Shown: positions 8,648 through 16,126 of the stretch, piece by piece
Position numbering within the stretch: the stretch's first letter is position 1
Layout: each line of letters opens with the position of its first letter
Source: SURF-21 sp964510515
GTDB taxonomy: Bacteria; Actinomycetota; Geothermincolia; Geothermincolales; RBG-13-55-18
Direction of reading: 5' to 3'
Assembly: GCA_964510515.1 (NCBI GenBank)
Contig: CAZEAU010000003.1
Location: forward strand, 1-64,000
Length of the DNA stretch: 64,000 bases
Notes under the pieces: model-generated
Database searches by the model: none
The model's input: only the letters and a program-made list of their open reading frames with translations
What the model was told of the DNA's origin: nothing
Translations under genes and position numbers: made by a program

Positions 8648-8974
8648 ATGTTCCTGACCAACATGGACCATGTGCCGGGATACCGCATCGAGCGGATGCT
8701 GGGTTTGTGCATGGGAAACACCGTGAGGGCCAAACACCTGGGCAAGGACTTGGCCGCGGGCTTCAAGCAGATCGTCGGGGGCGAGCTGAGGGGCTATGTG
8801 GAGATGATGACCGAGGCGCGCGACGAAGCCCTGCAGCGCATGATCGAGCAGGCACAACAGATGGGCGCGAACACCGTGCTCAACGTGAGGTTCATGACCT
8901 CTTCCATCATGCAGGCGGCCTCGGAGATCCTGGCCTACGGCACGGCGGCCGTCCTCGTGGCCGAGGAGGGCTGA
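8648..8974 (+). CDS. YbjQ/UPF0145 family protein
   Basis: A 108-residue protein matching the YbjQ (UPF0145, heavy-metal-binding domain) family. The pattern includes a start like NMDHVPGYRI, the central GNTVRAKHLGKDL, then GGELRGYVEMMTEAR and GANTVLNVRF. The family forms small ring-shaped oligomers of unknown function; length is normal. The ATG at 8648 has GAGGAGGG upstream. It follows the helicase after ~70 bases, on the same strand, and may be transcribed separately: a weak TAGAAT -10-like element precedes it. No catalytic residues are known for the family. Confidence 0.85.
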   Translation: MFLTNMDHVPGYRIERMLGLCMGNTVRAKHLGKDLAAGFKQIVGGELRGYVEMMTEARDEALQRMIEQAQQMGANTVLNVRFMTSSIMQAASEILAYGTAAVLVAEEG

Positions 8975-9064
8975 TCGCCGCCCCGCGCGGCTCGGATCCG
9001 GGCCCGATCCGCGATGCGATCCGCCCGCAGCCGTGCGGCGCCCTCGCCGCGCAAGCCCGGGGGC

Positions 9065-10717
9065 TTAGCGGGCGCCCTCCCCGGAGAAAATGTCCGCGAA
9101 GCGTTCGCGCAGCTCCAGTTTACGCACCTTGAGGGTCATGCCGTAGGGCATCTCCTCCGGCCTGACGATGCGCACGGCGCGGGGACTTTTGTAGCCGGCG
9201 ATGTTCTGCTTGCACCAGGAGAGGATGTCCTCCTCGCACGCCTGCGCCCCCGGGCGCAGCGTGACCACGGCCAGCGGCATCTGCTGCTTCAAGGGGTGCG
9301 GCACCCCCACCACCGCCGCGTCCGCTATCTCGGGGTGCTCCAGCACCTCCTTCTCCACCTCCACCGAGAAGACCGAGTAGCCGCCGCACTTGATGACGTC
9401 CTTGACCCGGTCCACGAAAAAGAGGCGGCCCAGCCTGTCCTTGTACCCCACGTCCCCGGTGCGCATCCAGCCGTCCTGTATGAGCTCCGCCGTGGACTCC
9501 GGGTTGTTCCAGTAGCCCTTGGTGACCCCGGGGCCGGAGACGGCGACCTCCCCCACCTCGCCCGCGGGGAGCTTCCTCCCCGACTCGTCGATTATGCGCA
9601 CGCGCACCGGGGGCAGCGGCCACCCCACGCAGCCTCGCGGGTACTTGAGGCCCAGGATGGCTATCTTGAGGGTGGCGATACCCGCTAGCTCCACCATACC
9701 GTAGACCTCGGTGAAGAACGCCTTGGGCCGGAAGGGCCCGAGGCGGAAGAGCGTGCCCTTGGCCCGGAAGGCCTCCGCATATTCCTCGGGCATGGCATCC
9801 GCCGCGCTGCCGAACATCTTCAGGCTGGAGAGGTCGTACTTGTCTATCCCCTCCGCGAGCATCATGGCGTACATGGCGGGCACGCCCACGAAAAGCCCTA
9901 TCCCCTCCCTCTCCATGACCTCGAGGACGGTCCGGGGCTCGAAATGGCGCATGTAGTAGGCCTGCAGCCCCACACAGGCGCCGATGATGTAGCACCCGAA
10001 GCCCATGACGTGCGCCGCGGGCAGGCAGAAGAGCCCGGAGAAGCCCGGGCCCACCGGGATCACGGCGGCGCCTATCTTCTGCGCGGTGAGCAGGCTGCGC
10101 GAGGTCATCACCGCCCCCTTGGGGAGGCCGGTGGTCCCCGAGGTGTAGAAGATGGCCACCTCGCGGTCGAGGTCCAGCTCCTCCCCCTCCGGCCAGTCGG
10201 GGGCCGCGCTGATGGCCTCGTCCAGGGAGATGAAGCCGTCGAGGGCGTCCTCGCGCGGGCCGGCCATGATCCACTGCCTGATGCCCGGGAGCTCGTCCCG
10301 GCTCCCGATATTGCCCTCGAAGACCTCCCGGTCCACGATGAGGCGCTCGGCCCCGCAGTTCTCCAGGATATAACGCATCTCCCTGCCCTTGAGCATGTAG
10401 TTCATGGGCACGGCGATGCCGCCCGCACGCGCGATGGCGAATATGGTGAGGGGCAGGTCTCCGTTGTTGCCCGTGGATATGCCCACCCGCTCCCCCGGGC
10501 GCACGCCCAGCTCGCGCAGGGCCGAGGAGGTCTTCTCCACGAAACGGGCCGCGTCCACCCAGGACAGCCGCTTCAACGGGAAGTCCTTATAGCGCAGGGG
10601 CTCGTGCAGGGTGCAGAAGACCCTGTCGCCCCGCAGTCCGGCCATGCGATGGTGAAAATTGCTGAGGGTGAGGTCTCTTTGCAGCGCCAACTTGAATTTA
10701 TCCGGTAGCAGGCTCAT
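9065..10717 (-). CDS. Acyl-CoA synthetase / AMP-dependent CoA ligase
   Basis: A 550-residue ANL-superfamily enzyme that activates a carboxylic acid to acyl-AMP and then acyl-CoA. The ATP-binding motif is FYTSGTTGLPKGAVMT (~residue 190). The adenylate-binding motif is YGMVEL. The hinge/motor motif is GWMRTGDVGYKDRLGRLFF, then VDRVKDVIKCGGYSV. The C-terminal catalytic lysine region reads MTLKVRKLEL. The ATG at 10717 has AGGAAGGGG upstream; the frame is open for 50 more codons but that part has no start support and overlaps promoter sequence. Substrate specificity (fatty, dicarboxylic or aromatic acid) cannot be read. It is divergent from a TetR regulator that probably controls it. Confidence 0.9.
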   Translation of the reverse strand: MSLLPDKFKLALQRDLTLSNFHHRMAGLRGDRVFCTLHEPLRYKDFPLKRLSWVDAARFVEKTSSALRELGVRPGERVGISTGNNGDLPLTIFAIARAGGIAVPMNYMLKGREMRYILENCGAERLIVDREVFEGNIGSRDELPGIRQWIMAGPREDALDGFISLDEAISAAPDWPEGEELDLDREVAIFYTSGTTGLPKGAVMTSRSLLTAQKIGAAVIPVGPGFSGLFCLPAAHVMGFGCYIIGACVGLQAYYMRHFEPRTVLEVMEREGIGLFVGVPAMYAMMLAEGIDKYDLSSLKMFGSAADAMPEEYAEAFRAKGTLFRLGPFRPKAFFTEVYGMVELAGIATLKIAILGLKYPRGCVGWPLPPVRVRIIDESGRKLPAGEVGEVAVSGPGVTKGYWNNPESTAELIQDGWMRTGDVGYKDRLGRLFFVDRVKDVIKCGGYSVFSVEVEKEVLEHPEIADAAVVGVPHPLKQQMPLAVVTLRPGAQACEEDILSWCKQNIAGYKSPRAVRIVRPEEMPYGMTLKVRKLELRERFADIFSGEGAR

Positions 10718-10769
10718 GTAAATCCCCTTCCTAGCCGATATCCGACGGTGCCGACTCTGCCCGAGTCCT

Positions 10770-10798
10770 ATACTTGCACCACCCCCGCGTAGTGTCAA
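10770..10798 (-). promoter_or_regulatory. Promoter of the CoA ligase gene
   Basis: On the minus strand, TTGACA (10793-10798) is separated by 17 bases from AAGTAT (10770-10775). It lies ~50 bases upstream of the ligase ATG in the divergent intergenic region. Confidence 0.65.
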
Positions 10799-10848
10799 TC
10801 GCGCGGGGGTGGCGCAGGCGGCCTCGCGGCGGTATGATATATTGTGAT

Positions 10849-10863
10849 TCGACAGCATGTCGA
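10849..10863. promoter_or_regulatory. Inverted repeat, putative TetR operator
   Basis: TCGAC-N5-GTCGA lies next to the AT-rich GTATGATATATTGTG (10831-10846), which probably holds the -10 of the TetR gene at 10912. A palindrome in a divergent TetR/target intergenic region is the usual arrangement for autoregulation and target control. The short arms make it tentative. Confidence 0.4.
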
Positions 10864-10911
10864 CCATGCGACCCCGCCTCCAGGGCGCTGAACTTGTGAA
10901 GGGGGCCGCCG

Positions 10912-11511
10912 ATGACGGCCAAGCGCAGCAAATCCGACATCACCCGGGCCAAGATCACCCGGGCTGCGCACGAGGTGTTCGCGGAGAAGGGCTATCACCG
11001 CACCAAGGTGGTGGACATCATCGAGCGCGCGGGATGCGGGCACGGCACCTTTTACGATTACTTCAGGAGCAAGGACGACGCCCTCCTGGCCATCCTCGGC
11101 GAGTTCATCCGCGAACTGGACCGCCTCGGCGAGTCCTCGCGCATCCTCATGGAGCGCATCGCCTTCGACGACTACGACGCCACCCACATCCTGCTGCAGG
11201 GGATAAGCGATATCTTCGGCCGCCACGGCGATCTCAACAACGTTTACCTCGAGGCCGCGCTGCAGAGCGCGGCCTTCGCCGACATCTACGCGGACCTGCA
11301 CCGCGTTTTCGCCGGCATCCTCGAGGGCAAGATCCTGGAGATGAAGCAGGCGGGCAAGTGCGAGGCGCTCGACGCGCGCATAGCTTCCCAGATACTGGTA
11401 ACCCTGGTGGGGATGACCGCTTACGGCCGCCAGGCCGGCTTCATCGATGGCGACAACGAGGCGGTGACCGAGAACCTGGGGCTGCTCGTCTTCCGCGCCC
11501 TCAACTTCTGA
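10912..11511 (+). CDS. TetR/AcrR family transcriptional regulator
   Basis: A 199-residue one-domain TetR repressor. The N-terminal helix-turn-helix is at ~15-60: ITRAAHEVFAEKGYHRTKV, then VDIIERAGCGHGTFYDYF. A helical ligand-binding domain of unknown specificity follows. It is divergent from the acyl-CoA ligase gene, with ~195 bases and an inverted repeat between, suggesting that it represses the ligase in response to an acyl-CoA or related ligand. The ATG at 10912 is preceded by a G-rich AAGGGGG. Its 3' end overlaps the converging lipoprotein gene by 91 bases. Confidence 0.88.
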   Translation: MTAKRSKSDITRAKITRAAHEVFAEKGYHRTKVVDIIERAGCGHGTFYDYFRSKDDALLAILGEFIRELDRLGESSRILMERIAFDDYDATHILLQGISDIFGRHGDLNNVYLEAALQSAAFADIYADLHRVFAGILEGKILEMKQAGKCEALDARIASQILVTLVGMTAYGRQAGFIDGDNEAVTENLGLLVFRALNF

Positions 11512-12029
11512 ACGCGCCCGGGGCTCGCGCCGCGGGAGACCCATACCGTCTGCTGCGAGACCTTCACCCACCCGCCCTCCTCCCGGCGCAGGAGATAGCG
11601 CACGCCCGAGCCCGAGAGGGGGCCGTATAGCGAGCCCACCTCCACCACCGCCTCTCCCGCCACGGCGTCGGAGGAGAGCACGGTGATGGAGTGCTGGCTG
11701 TAGGTCCATATCCGGGGGTCTCCCCCCTCCCTGCCGGAGGCCAGGGCCCTGAACTCCTCTCCGCCGATCTCGGCCAGGGCCCCGCCCTCCCATTTCCAGA
11801 AACGCAGCCCCAACGCCTCGGGGGAGACGTCCGCCGCGCCGGTGGAGCGCCTCATCCACTGCACCAGGAAGTCGGAGTCGCGCATCGCGGGGACGAGGAG
11901 GTTCTCGATGGTAAAGCCTACCACCTCCTCCTCTATCCCCACTTCTACCCCGCCCCCGCAGCCCGCGGCAAGCACGAGCGCCTGCGAAAGCAGCAGCAGG
12001 GCGATGAGGCTCAGGGTCGTCTTCTTCAT
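11421..12029 (-). CDS. Putative lipoprotein
   Basis: A 202-residue predicted lipoprotein starting MKKTTLSLIALLLLSQALVL, with the lipobox-like ALVLAAGC, cysteine near residue 25. The mature part is acidic and resembles small actinobacterial lipoproteins with a WVKVSQQTVWV-type strand near the end; I do not recognise a family. The ATG at 12029 is preceded by TATAAT only six bases upstream and by no ribosome site, so the mRNA is probably leaderless. The last ~30 codons overlap the TetR gene on the other strand; this tail is Arg/Ser/Pro-rich and looks like read-through, so the functional protein may effectively end near residue 172. Confidence 0.7.
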   Translation of the reverse strand: MKKTTLSLIALLLLSQALVLAAGCGGGVEVGIEEEVVGFTIENLLVPAMRDSDFLVQWMRRSTGAADVSPEALGLRFWKWEGGALAEIGGEEFRALASGREGGDPRIWTYSQHSITVLSSDAVAGEAVVEVGSLYGPLSGSGVRYLLRREEGGWVKVSQQTVWVSRGASPGRVQKLRARKTSSPRFSVTASLSPSMKPAWRP

Positions 12030-12035
12030 GTTCCG

Positions 12036-12041
12036 ATTATA
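12036..12041 (-). promoter_or_regulatory. -10 box for a leaderless lipoprotein gene
   Basis: On the minus strand, TATAAT is followed by six bases (CGGAAC) and then the ATG at 12029. Transcription would begin at the initiation codon. No Shine-Dalgarno sequence is present. Confidence 0.6.
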
Positions 12042-12122
12042 GGCGCGCCGGCGCAAGATCTCCCGCATGCGCAGGGGGAGGAGCCCCGCCGGGCCCCCCC
12101 CGCGGCATGGCGCCGGCAAGCC

Positions 12123-13430
12123 CTATACGTCGTTGAGCCTGCCGCCGTGATAATCGTCGTAGGCGGCGAGGTCGAGCATGCCGTGGCCGGAGAAGTTGAA
12201 GAAGATACACTTCGATTCCCCGCTCTCCCGGCACTTCACCGCCTCGTCGATGGCCGCCTTGATAGCGTGAGAGGTCTCGGGCGCGGGCACGTGCCCCTCG
12301 GTGCGCGCGAAGGTCACCGCCGCGTCGAATACCTCCATCTGATGATAGGTGCAGGCGTCCACCAGCCCCTCCTTGACCAGCAGGCTGATGATGGGGGAGG
12401 CGCCGTGATACCTCAGCCCGCCCGAATGAGACGGAGGCGGGATGAAGTCGTGCCCCAGGGTGTACATGAGCAGGAGCGGCGTCATGCCGGCGATATCGCC
12501 GAAGTCGTATTCGTAGCTGCCGCTGCTGAGGGTGGGGCATGACGCCGGCTCCACGGCCAGGATACGCACGTCTCTGCCCGCCTTGACGTCGTTCACGAAG
12601 GGGAGCGCCGCCCCCCCGAAGTTGGAGCCGCCGCCCACGCAGCCTATGACCACGTTGGGGTAGTCGTCGAAGGCCTCGAAGGCCTTGCGGGCCTCCTGGC
12701 CGATGACCGTCTGGTGCAGGAGCACGTGGTTGAGCACGCTCCCCAGGCTGTACTTAACGTCATCCCCCTGCATGGCCATCTCCACCGCCTCGGAGATGGC
12801 CATGCCCAGGCTCCCCGAGGTCTCCGGGTCCTCGGCGAGGTATTTCCTGCCCGTCGCGGTCATGTCGCTGGGGCTGGGCGCCACCCTGGCCCCCCAGGTC
12901 TCGATGAGCATGCGGCGATAGGGCTTCTGGCGGAAGCTCGACCCCACCATGAAGACCTGCAGGTCCAGGCCGAAGAAACTGCACCCCATGGCCAGAGCGC
13001 TCCCCCACTGCCCGGCCCCGGTCTCGGTGGTCAGCCTCCTTACCCCCTCCTTCTTGTTGTAATAGGCCTGGGCCACGGCGGTGTTGGGCTTATGGCTGCC
13101 CGCCGGGCTCACCCCTTCGTGCTTGTAATAGATGCGGGCAGGGGTCTGCAGGTACCTCTCCAGGCGGTCGGCGCGCACTAGGGGGGTCGGCCTCCAGATA
13201 CGGTAGACCTCCCTTATCTCCTCCGGTATCTCGATATGGCTATCGGAGCTCATCTCCTGCTCGATGAGGCCCATGGGGAAGAGCGGCGCCAGGTCGTCGG
13301 GCGTTATCGGCTCCCGGGTCGCCGGGTGCAGCGGCGGCTCCAGGGGCCGGGGCAGGTCGGGAAGGACATTATACCAGGCCTCGGGCAAGTCCTTTTGCGC
13401 CAGCGTTATCATCTTCTCTTTCTCGGCCAT
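12123..13430 (-). CDS. trpB: Tryptophan synthase beta-like protein (TrpB2)
   Basis: A 435-residue PLP enzyme of the TrpB2 class (longer than classical TrpB, with an N-terminal extension), converting indole plus serine to tryptophan. The PLP lysine lies in AGSHKPNTA (~residue 112). The phosphate-binding loop is VGGGSNFGG. TETGAGQWG and HSGGLRYHG match TrpB signatures. No trpA or other trp gene is nearby. TrpB2 proteins often act without a TrpA partner, possibly salvaging indole. The ATG has an excellent AGGAGGT six bases upstream. Expression is apparently controlled by tryptophan through the leader peptide and terminator at 13459-13604. The closely following lipoprotein is a separate transcript. 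Confidence 0.92.
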   Translation of the reverse strand: MAEKEKMITLAQKDLPEAWYNVLPDLPRPLEPPLHPATREPITPDDLAPLFPMGLIEQEMSSDSHIEIPEEIREVYRIWRPTPLVRADRLERYLQTPARIYYKHEGVSPAGSHKPNTAVAQAYYNKKEGVRRLTTETGAGQWGSALAMGCSFFGLDLQVFMVGSSFRQKPYRRMLIETWGARVAPSPSDMTATGRKYLAEDPETSGSLGMAISEAVEMAMQGDDVKYSLGSVLNHVLLHQTVIGQEARKAFEAFDDYPNVVIGCVGGGSNFGGAALPFVNDVKAGRDVRILAVEPASCPTLSSGSYEYDFGDIAGMTPLLLMYTLGHDFIPPPSHSGGLRYHGASPIISLLVKEGLVDACTYHQMEVFDAAVTFARTEGHVPAPETSHAIKAAIDEAVKCRESGESKCIFFNFSGHGMLDLAAYDDYHGGRLNDV

Positions 13431-13458
13431 CGTCTTACCTCCTCTTCTTCCTGCACAT

Positions 13459-13492
13459 AGAAAACGGCCACGGAGCGTTCCTCTCCGTGGCC
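13459..13492 (-). terminator. Attenuator terminator upstream of trpB2
   Basis: On the minus strand, a perfect 10-bp stem GGCCACGGAG/CTCCGTGGCC (arms 13483-13492 and 13466-13475, 7-nt loop) is followed by GTTTTCT. It lies 19 bases after the leader-peptide stop and ~30 bases before the trpB2 start. The 5' arm segment GCCACGG can instead pair with CCGTGGC at 13539-13545, just downstream of the Trp codons, giving a candidate antiterminator. Confidence 0.8.
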
Positions 13493-13511
13493 TGTTGATG
13501 CCTGCCCTCGG

Positions 13512-13604
13512 CTACCAGACGCGGGGTGGGCAAGCGCCGCCACGGCGGGCCCGCCACCACCAGGGGAATCTCCCTTCCCGGTATCCGATGAGCTCCTTCA
13601 GCAT
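13512..13604 (-). CDS. trpL: trp leader peptide with tandem Trp codons
   Basis: A 30-codon ORF with ATG at 13604 and TAG stop at 13512-13514. GGAG lies ~11 bases upstream of the start. Codons 15-17 are three consecutive TGG (Trp) codons, and codon 30 is also Trp: four Trp in 30 residues, against ~1% expected. It is placed between a consensus promoter and a terminator hairpin ahead of trpB2, exactly as in ribosome-mediated transcription attenuation. When charged tRNA-Trp is scarce, stalling at codons 15-17 should favour antitermination and trpB2 expression. Confidence 0.85.
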   Translation of the reverse strand: MLKELIGYREGRFPWWWRARRGGACPPRVW

Positions 13605-13640
13605 GTCCTCTTTCTCCTCGCCTGCATACGATGTGGATAG

Positions 13641-13669
13641 ATTATCTTCCCCGCCGGGGGCGTTGTCAA
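13641..13669 (-). promoter_or_regulatory. Promoter of the trpL-trpB2 transcript
   Basis: On the minus strand, TTGACA (13664-13669), a 17-base spacer and GATAAT (13641-13646): five of six at the -10 and a perfect -35. It starts a transcript ~35 bases upstream of the leader peptide. Confidence 0.85.
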
Positions 13670-13683
13670 GAAAGGCCTCGCGG

Positions 13684-14436
13684 TCAGGCCTTCGATCGAG
13701 GAGCCGCGGAGAGCGCGCCGGGCATGCGGCCCTCCCTCGCCTCGCGCTTGAGGGCGTCGGCGGCCGCATGGGCTCTCCTCTGGGGCTCGGGGAGGCGGTA
13801 GCCGCGCGTACAGCCCAGGACCAGCCGCAGCGAGGTGGACAGGTCCACCAGGTGTCCCACGGACACAAAGAGGGGCTTGACCGCGCGGCGCGTGCGCAGC
13901 ACCGCGCCCACCGTCCGCCCTCCGTAGAGAAGGGGCTCCCAGTCGCCCACCTCCGGGCCCGGTTGCTCCGCCTCGCCCACCAGCCGCGACTTGGCGCAGC
14001 CGATGGCGGGGGTGCCGGTGAGCACGCCCAGATGCGAGGCCAGTCCGAAGAAGCGGGGGTGCGCCACCCCCTGGCCGTCCACGAGGATGAGGTCGGGGGG
14101 CCGGGTGAGGGCCCGCAGCGCCGGCAGCAGGGCGGGGAGCTCCCGAAATGAGAGCAGCCCGGGGACGTAGGGGAAATCCACGCGCAGGGCCGAGGTGCGC
14201 ACCTCCAGGACCTCCAGGGCGGGATAACTCATGAGCACCACCGCCCCCAGCGCCAGCTTGCATTCGCGCAAATAGGAGATGTCGGTCCCCGCCACCGTCC
14301 CCACCGCGGCCGGGTCCAGGGCGGCCTCCTCGCGCACCCGGCAGCGCAATCTCTCCTGCAGCGCCCTGGCCTCGGCCACGCTCACGTCCAGGGGATGGAG
14401 CAGGGGTATGCGCATCGCTTTCGTGGGGCTCAGCAC
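13684..14436 (-). CDS. nfi: Endonuclease V
   Basis: About 250 residues, family endonuclease V, which nicks DNA (or inosine-containing RNA) one base 3' of a deaminated purine. Active-site and lesion-binding motifs are visible: GTDISY (first acidic residue), the wedge PYVPGLLSFREL, and LILVDGQGVAHPRFFG with the second metal-binding Asp. Length is typical (~225-250). The GTG at 14436 overlaps the stop of the ComFB-like gene by seven bases and gives the family's N-terminus; ATG at 14415 is the alternative. It is probably co-transcribed with the ComFB-like gene. The trpL promoter starts directly downstream. Confidence 0.9.
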   Translation of the reverse strand: MLSPTKAMRIPLLHPLDVSVAEARALQERLRCRVREEAALDPAAVGTVAGTDISYLRECKLALGAVVLMSYPALEVLEVRTSALRVDFPYVPGLLSFRELPALLPALRALTRPPDLILVDGQGVAHPRFFGLASHLGVLTGTPAIGCAKSRLVGEAEQPGPEVGDWEPLLYGGRTVGAVLRTRRAVKPLFVSVGHLVDLSTSLRLVLGCTRGYRLPEPQRRAHAAADALKREAREGRMPGALSAAPRSKA

Positions 14437-14705
14437 CCCTCGCCGTGGCGGGGGTTGGCGCGGATGACCTTGAGGGCGTTGGTCACGGCGACGGTGATAT
14501 CCGCCTTGAACTGGTTCTCCAGCTCGTTGACCTTGGTATATGTATATCCCCGGTCGGTGACCACGTACCTGGGGGGAAGGCGGTTAAGCGCCAGCGCCTT
14601 GACGTCCAGCCTGCACCTCTCGCAGCGGCAGATATCCTCGCGGCCGGCGAGTATCTCGTCCAGAGTCCTCTCCACCGCTTCCTCCATATAATTGGTCAGG
14701 AGCAC
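14430..14705 (-). CDS. ComFB-like late competence protein
   Basis: A 91-residue protein with the ComFB pattern: NYMEEAVERTLDEIL, two CxxC-like cysteines in ICRCERCRLDVKALALNRLP, then PRYVVTDRG and a terminal NPRHGEG. ComFB-domain proteins are found in competence operons and as c-di-nucleotide-linked regulators in cyanobacteria; the role here is unknown. The GTG start at 14705 is chosen because AAGGAGGT lies five bases upstream; a longer frame to 14804 has no ribosome site. It overlaps endonuclease V by seven bases, suggesting translational coupling. Confidence 0.8.
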   Translation of the reverse strand: MLLTNYMEEAVERTLDEILAGREDICRCERCRLDVKALALNRLPPRYVVTDRGYTYTKVNELENQFKADITVAVTNALKVIRANPRHGEGC

Positions 14706-14793
14706 GCCGCACCTCCTTGTCGCCGTCGCGCAATCCCATTCTATCCCATAATGGAGCATGAGCCATAGCGCGGCGCGCCCTCCGCCCGCTCTG

Positions 14794-14823
14794 TTGGCCT
14801 GCACGGCGTCCGGGTGCTATAAT
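14794..14823 (+). promoter_or_regulatory. Promoter of the rpsF operon
   Basis: TATAAT (14818-14823) is preceded by the extended TG (TGC) and, 18 bases further up, TTGGCC (14794-14799). It is ~70 bases upstream of rpsF. The leader is long enough for regulation, but no recognisable S6:S18-binding structure was established by eye. Confidence 0.6.
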
Positions 14824-14893
14824 CTGTTCTCGTGCTCGACGCTGCTCCTGCTCCCGGCGTGCGCCGGGGGCCGCCAGACCAAAGGAGGTGAAG

Positions 14894-15187
14894 ATGCGCG
14901 AATACGAGCTCATGTATATCGCACGGCCCAACCTGGAACCAGAGCAGTACGAGGCCCTGCAGGAAAGGGTGGCCACGCTGGTAGCCCGCGATGGCGGGGA
15001 GGTGACCGGCGTGGACGTGTGGGGGAAGAGGAAGCTGGGTTACCCCATAAAGAACGAGACCGACGGCTATTACGTCGTACTCGCGTTCAAGGGCGATGAG
15101 GAGATCGTGAGGGAGCTGGACCGCATCCTCTCCATCACCGACGAGTTCATACGCTTCAAGACCTTTCGCATCGACCACCGCGGGTGA
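14894..15187 (+). CDS. rpsF: 30S ribosomal protein S6
   Basis: A 97-residue S6 with the typical start MREYELMYIARP and the core WGKRKLGYPIKNETDGYY. S6 pairs with S18 on the 30S platform. AAAGGAGG sits 5 bases before the ATG at 14894; an in-frame GTG at 14888 is part of that ribosome site and is rejected as the start. First gene of rpsF-ssb-rpsR-rplI-dnaB. Confidence 0.96.
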   Translation: MREYELMYIARPNLEPEQYEALQERVATLVARDGGEVTGVDVWGKRKLGYPIKNETDGYYVVLAFKGDEEIVRELDRILSITDEFIRFKTFRIDHRG

Positions 15188-15271
15188 GGCGCGCTCGCGG
15201 CCGCGCCCGACCGTCACTGCCTCGCGGTAACATCGAGGTGTGAGTCGGACGGAGCGACAGAGGAGGATATC

Positions 15272-15700
15272 ATGGCTGGCTTGAACAACGTGGTGTTGAT
15301 CGGGAACCTGACGCGGGACCCCGAGCTCAGGTACACCCCGACCGGGTTGCCGGTCGCGACGCTGCGCCTCGCCGTGAACCGCAACTTCACCAACCAGCGG
15401 GGAGAGATTGATACCGATTTTTTCAACATCGTCGTCTGGCGCAACCAGGCCGAGAACTGCGCCGAGTACCTCAGCAAGGGGCGCCAGATCGCCGTTACCG
15501 GCAGGCTGCAGAGCCGGAGCTGGGAGGGAAACGACGGCCAGAAAAGGTCCACCGTGGAGGTCGTGGCCGACCGCGTCGTCTTCCTGGGGCGGCGCGATAG
15601 GCAGGATGGCGGCCCGGGCGACATGGTCGAGGTGGATCTCGCGGATGGAGACCTCTCCACCGACCTGGAGGCCCGCGTCGAGGACGAGGTGGTCTTCTAG
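15272..15700 (+). CDS. ssb: Single-stranded DNA-binding protein
   Basis: A 142-residue OB-fold SSB with NNVVLIGNLTRDPELRYTPT at the N-terminus and FFNIVVWRNQAENCAEYL in the core. It coats single-stranded DNA during replication and repair. The linker is short and acidic, and the C-terminal tip reads VEDEVVF instead of the canonical DDDIPF/DDDLPF, keeping acidity and the terminal Phe but not the Pro. It sits between the partners rpsF and rpsR as in most bacteria. The ATG has GGAGG upstream (GAGGAGGATATC). Confidence 0.95.
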   Translation: MAGLNNVVLIGNLTRDPELRYTPTGLPVATLRLAVNRNFTNQRGEIDTDFFNIVVWRNQAENCAEYLSKGRQIAVTGRLQSRSWEGNDGQKRSTVEVVADRVVFLGRRDRQDGGPGDMVEVDLADGDLSTDLEARVEDEVVF

Positions 15701-15750
15701 GCACAAGGCGTGCCGAGACGAGGAGAACGTGATCTGCAAGTGGAGGAAAG

Positions 15751-16041
15751 ATGAGCCCTAACCGCGGAAGAAGGTCCGGCGGCCGGGAGAAGAGGTCGCG
15801 GGACGGCTATGCCCGCAAGCCACGCAAGAAAGTCTGCTATTTCTGTTCGGAGAAGATGGACTACGTCGATTACAAGGACGTATCTCTGCTCAAAAGGTAT
15901 GTCTCGGAAAAAGGGAAGATCCGCCCGCGCCGCGTGACCGGCAACTGCACCCGGCACCAGAGCAGGGTGGCCATGGCCATCAAGAGCGCGCGGGAGATGG
16001 CCCTTATCCCCTATACCTCGCGCCAGGGAGAGGTCAAGTAG
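15751..16041 (+). CDS. rpsR: 30S ribosomal protein S18
   Basis: A 96-residue S18 with an unusually long basic N-terminal tail, then RKKVCYFCSEK and NCTRHQSRVAMAIKSAREMA. Cys-x2-Cys, a further Cys and His are kept, suggesting a zinc-binding (C+) form of S18. It binds S6 and 16S rRNA on the 30S platform. GGAGG lies upstream of the ATG (GTGGAGGAAAG). Confidence 0.95.
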   Translation: MSPNRGRRSGGREKRSRDGYARKPRKKVCYFCSEKMDYVDYKDVSLLKRYVSEKGKIRPRRVTGNCTRHQSRVAMAIKSAREMALIPYTSRQGEVK

Positions 16042-16079
16042 GGGCGTCGCGGAAAGAGCGTGGCCATCGTCCGCGCTTT

Positions 16080-16088
16080 TGTTATACT
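16080..16088 (+). promoter_or_regulatory. Extended -10 promoter before rplI
   Basis: TGTTATACT is an extended -10 (TGn plus TATACT) located ~40 bases before the rplI start. No convincing -35 is visible. It would allow rplI-dnaB transcription separate from rpsF-ssb-rpsR. Confidence 0.45.
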
Positions 16089-16126
16089 GATTCAGGTCCG
16101 CTGCCCCCAAGAACAAGGAGTGCGTT

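Noticed and set aside
13264..14151. 295-residue plus-strand frame over the trp leader and endonuclease V
   Set aside because: Antisense to endonuclease V with its complete active-site motifs and to the leader peptide region.
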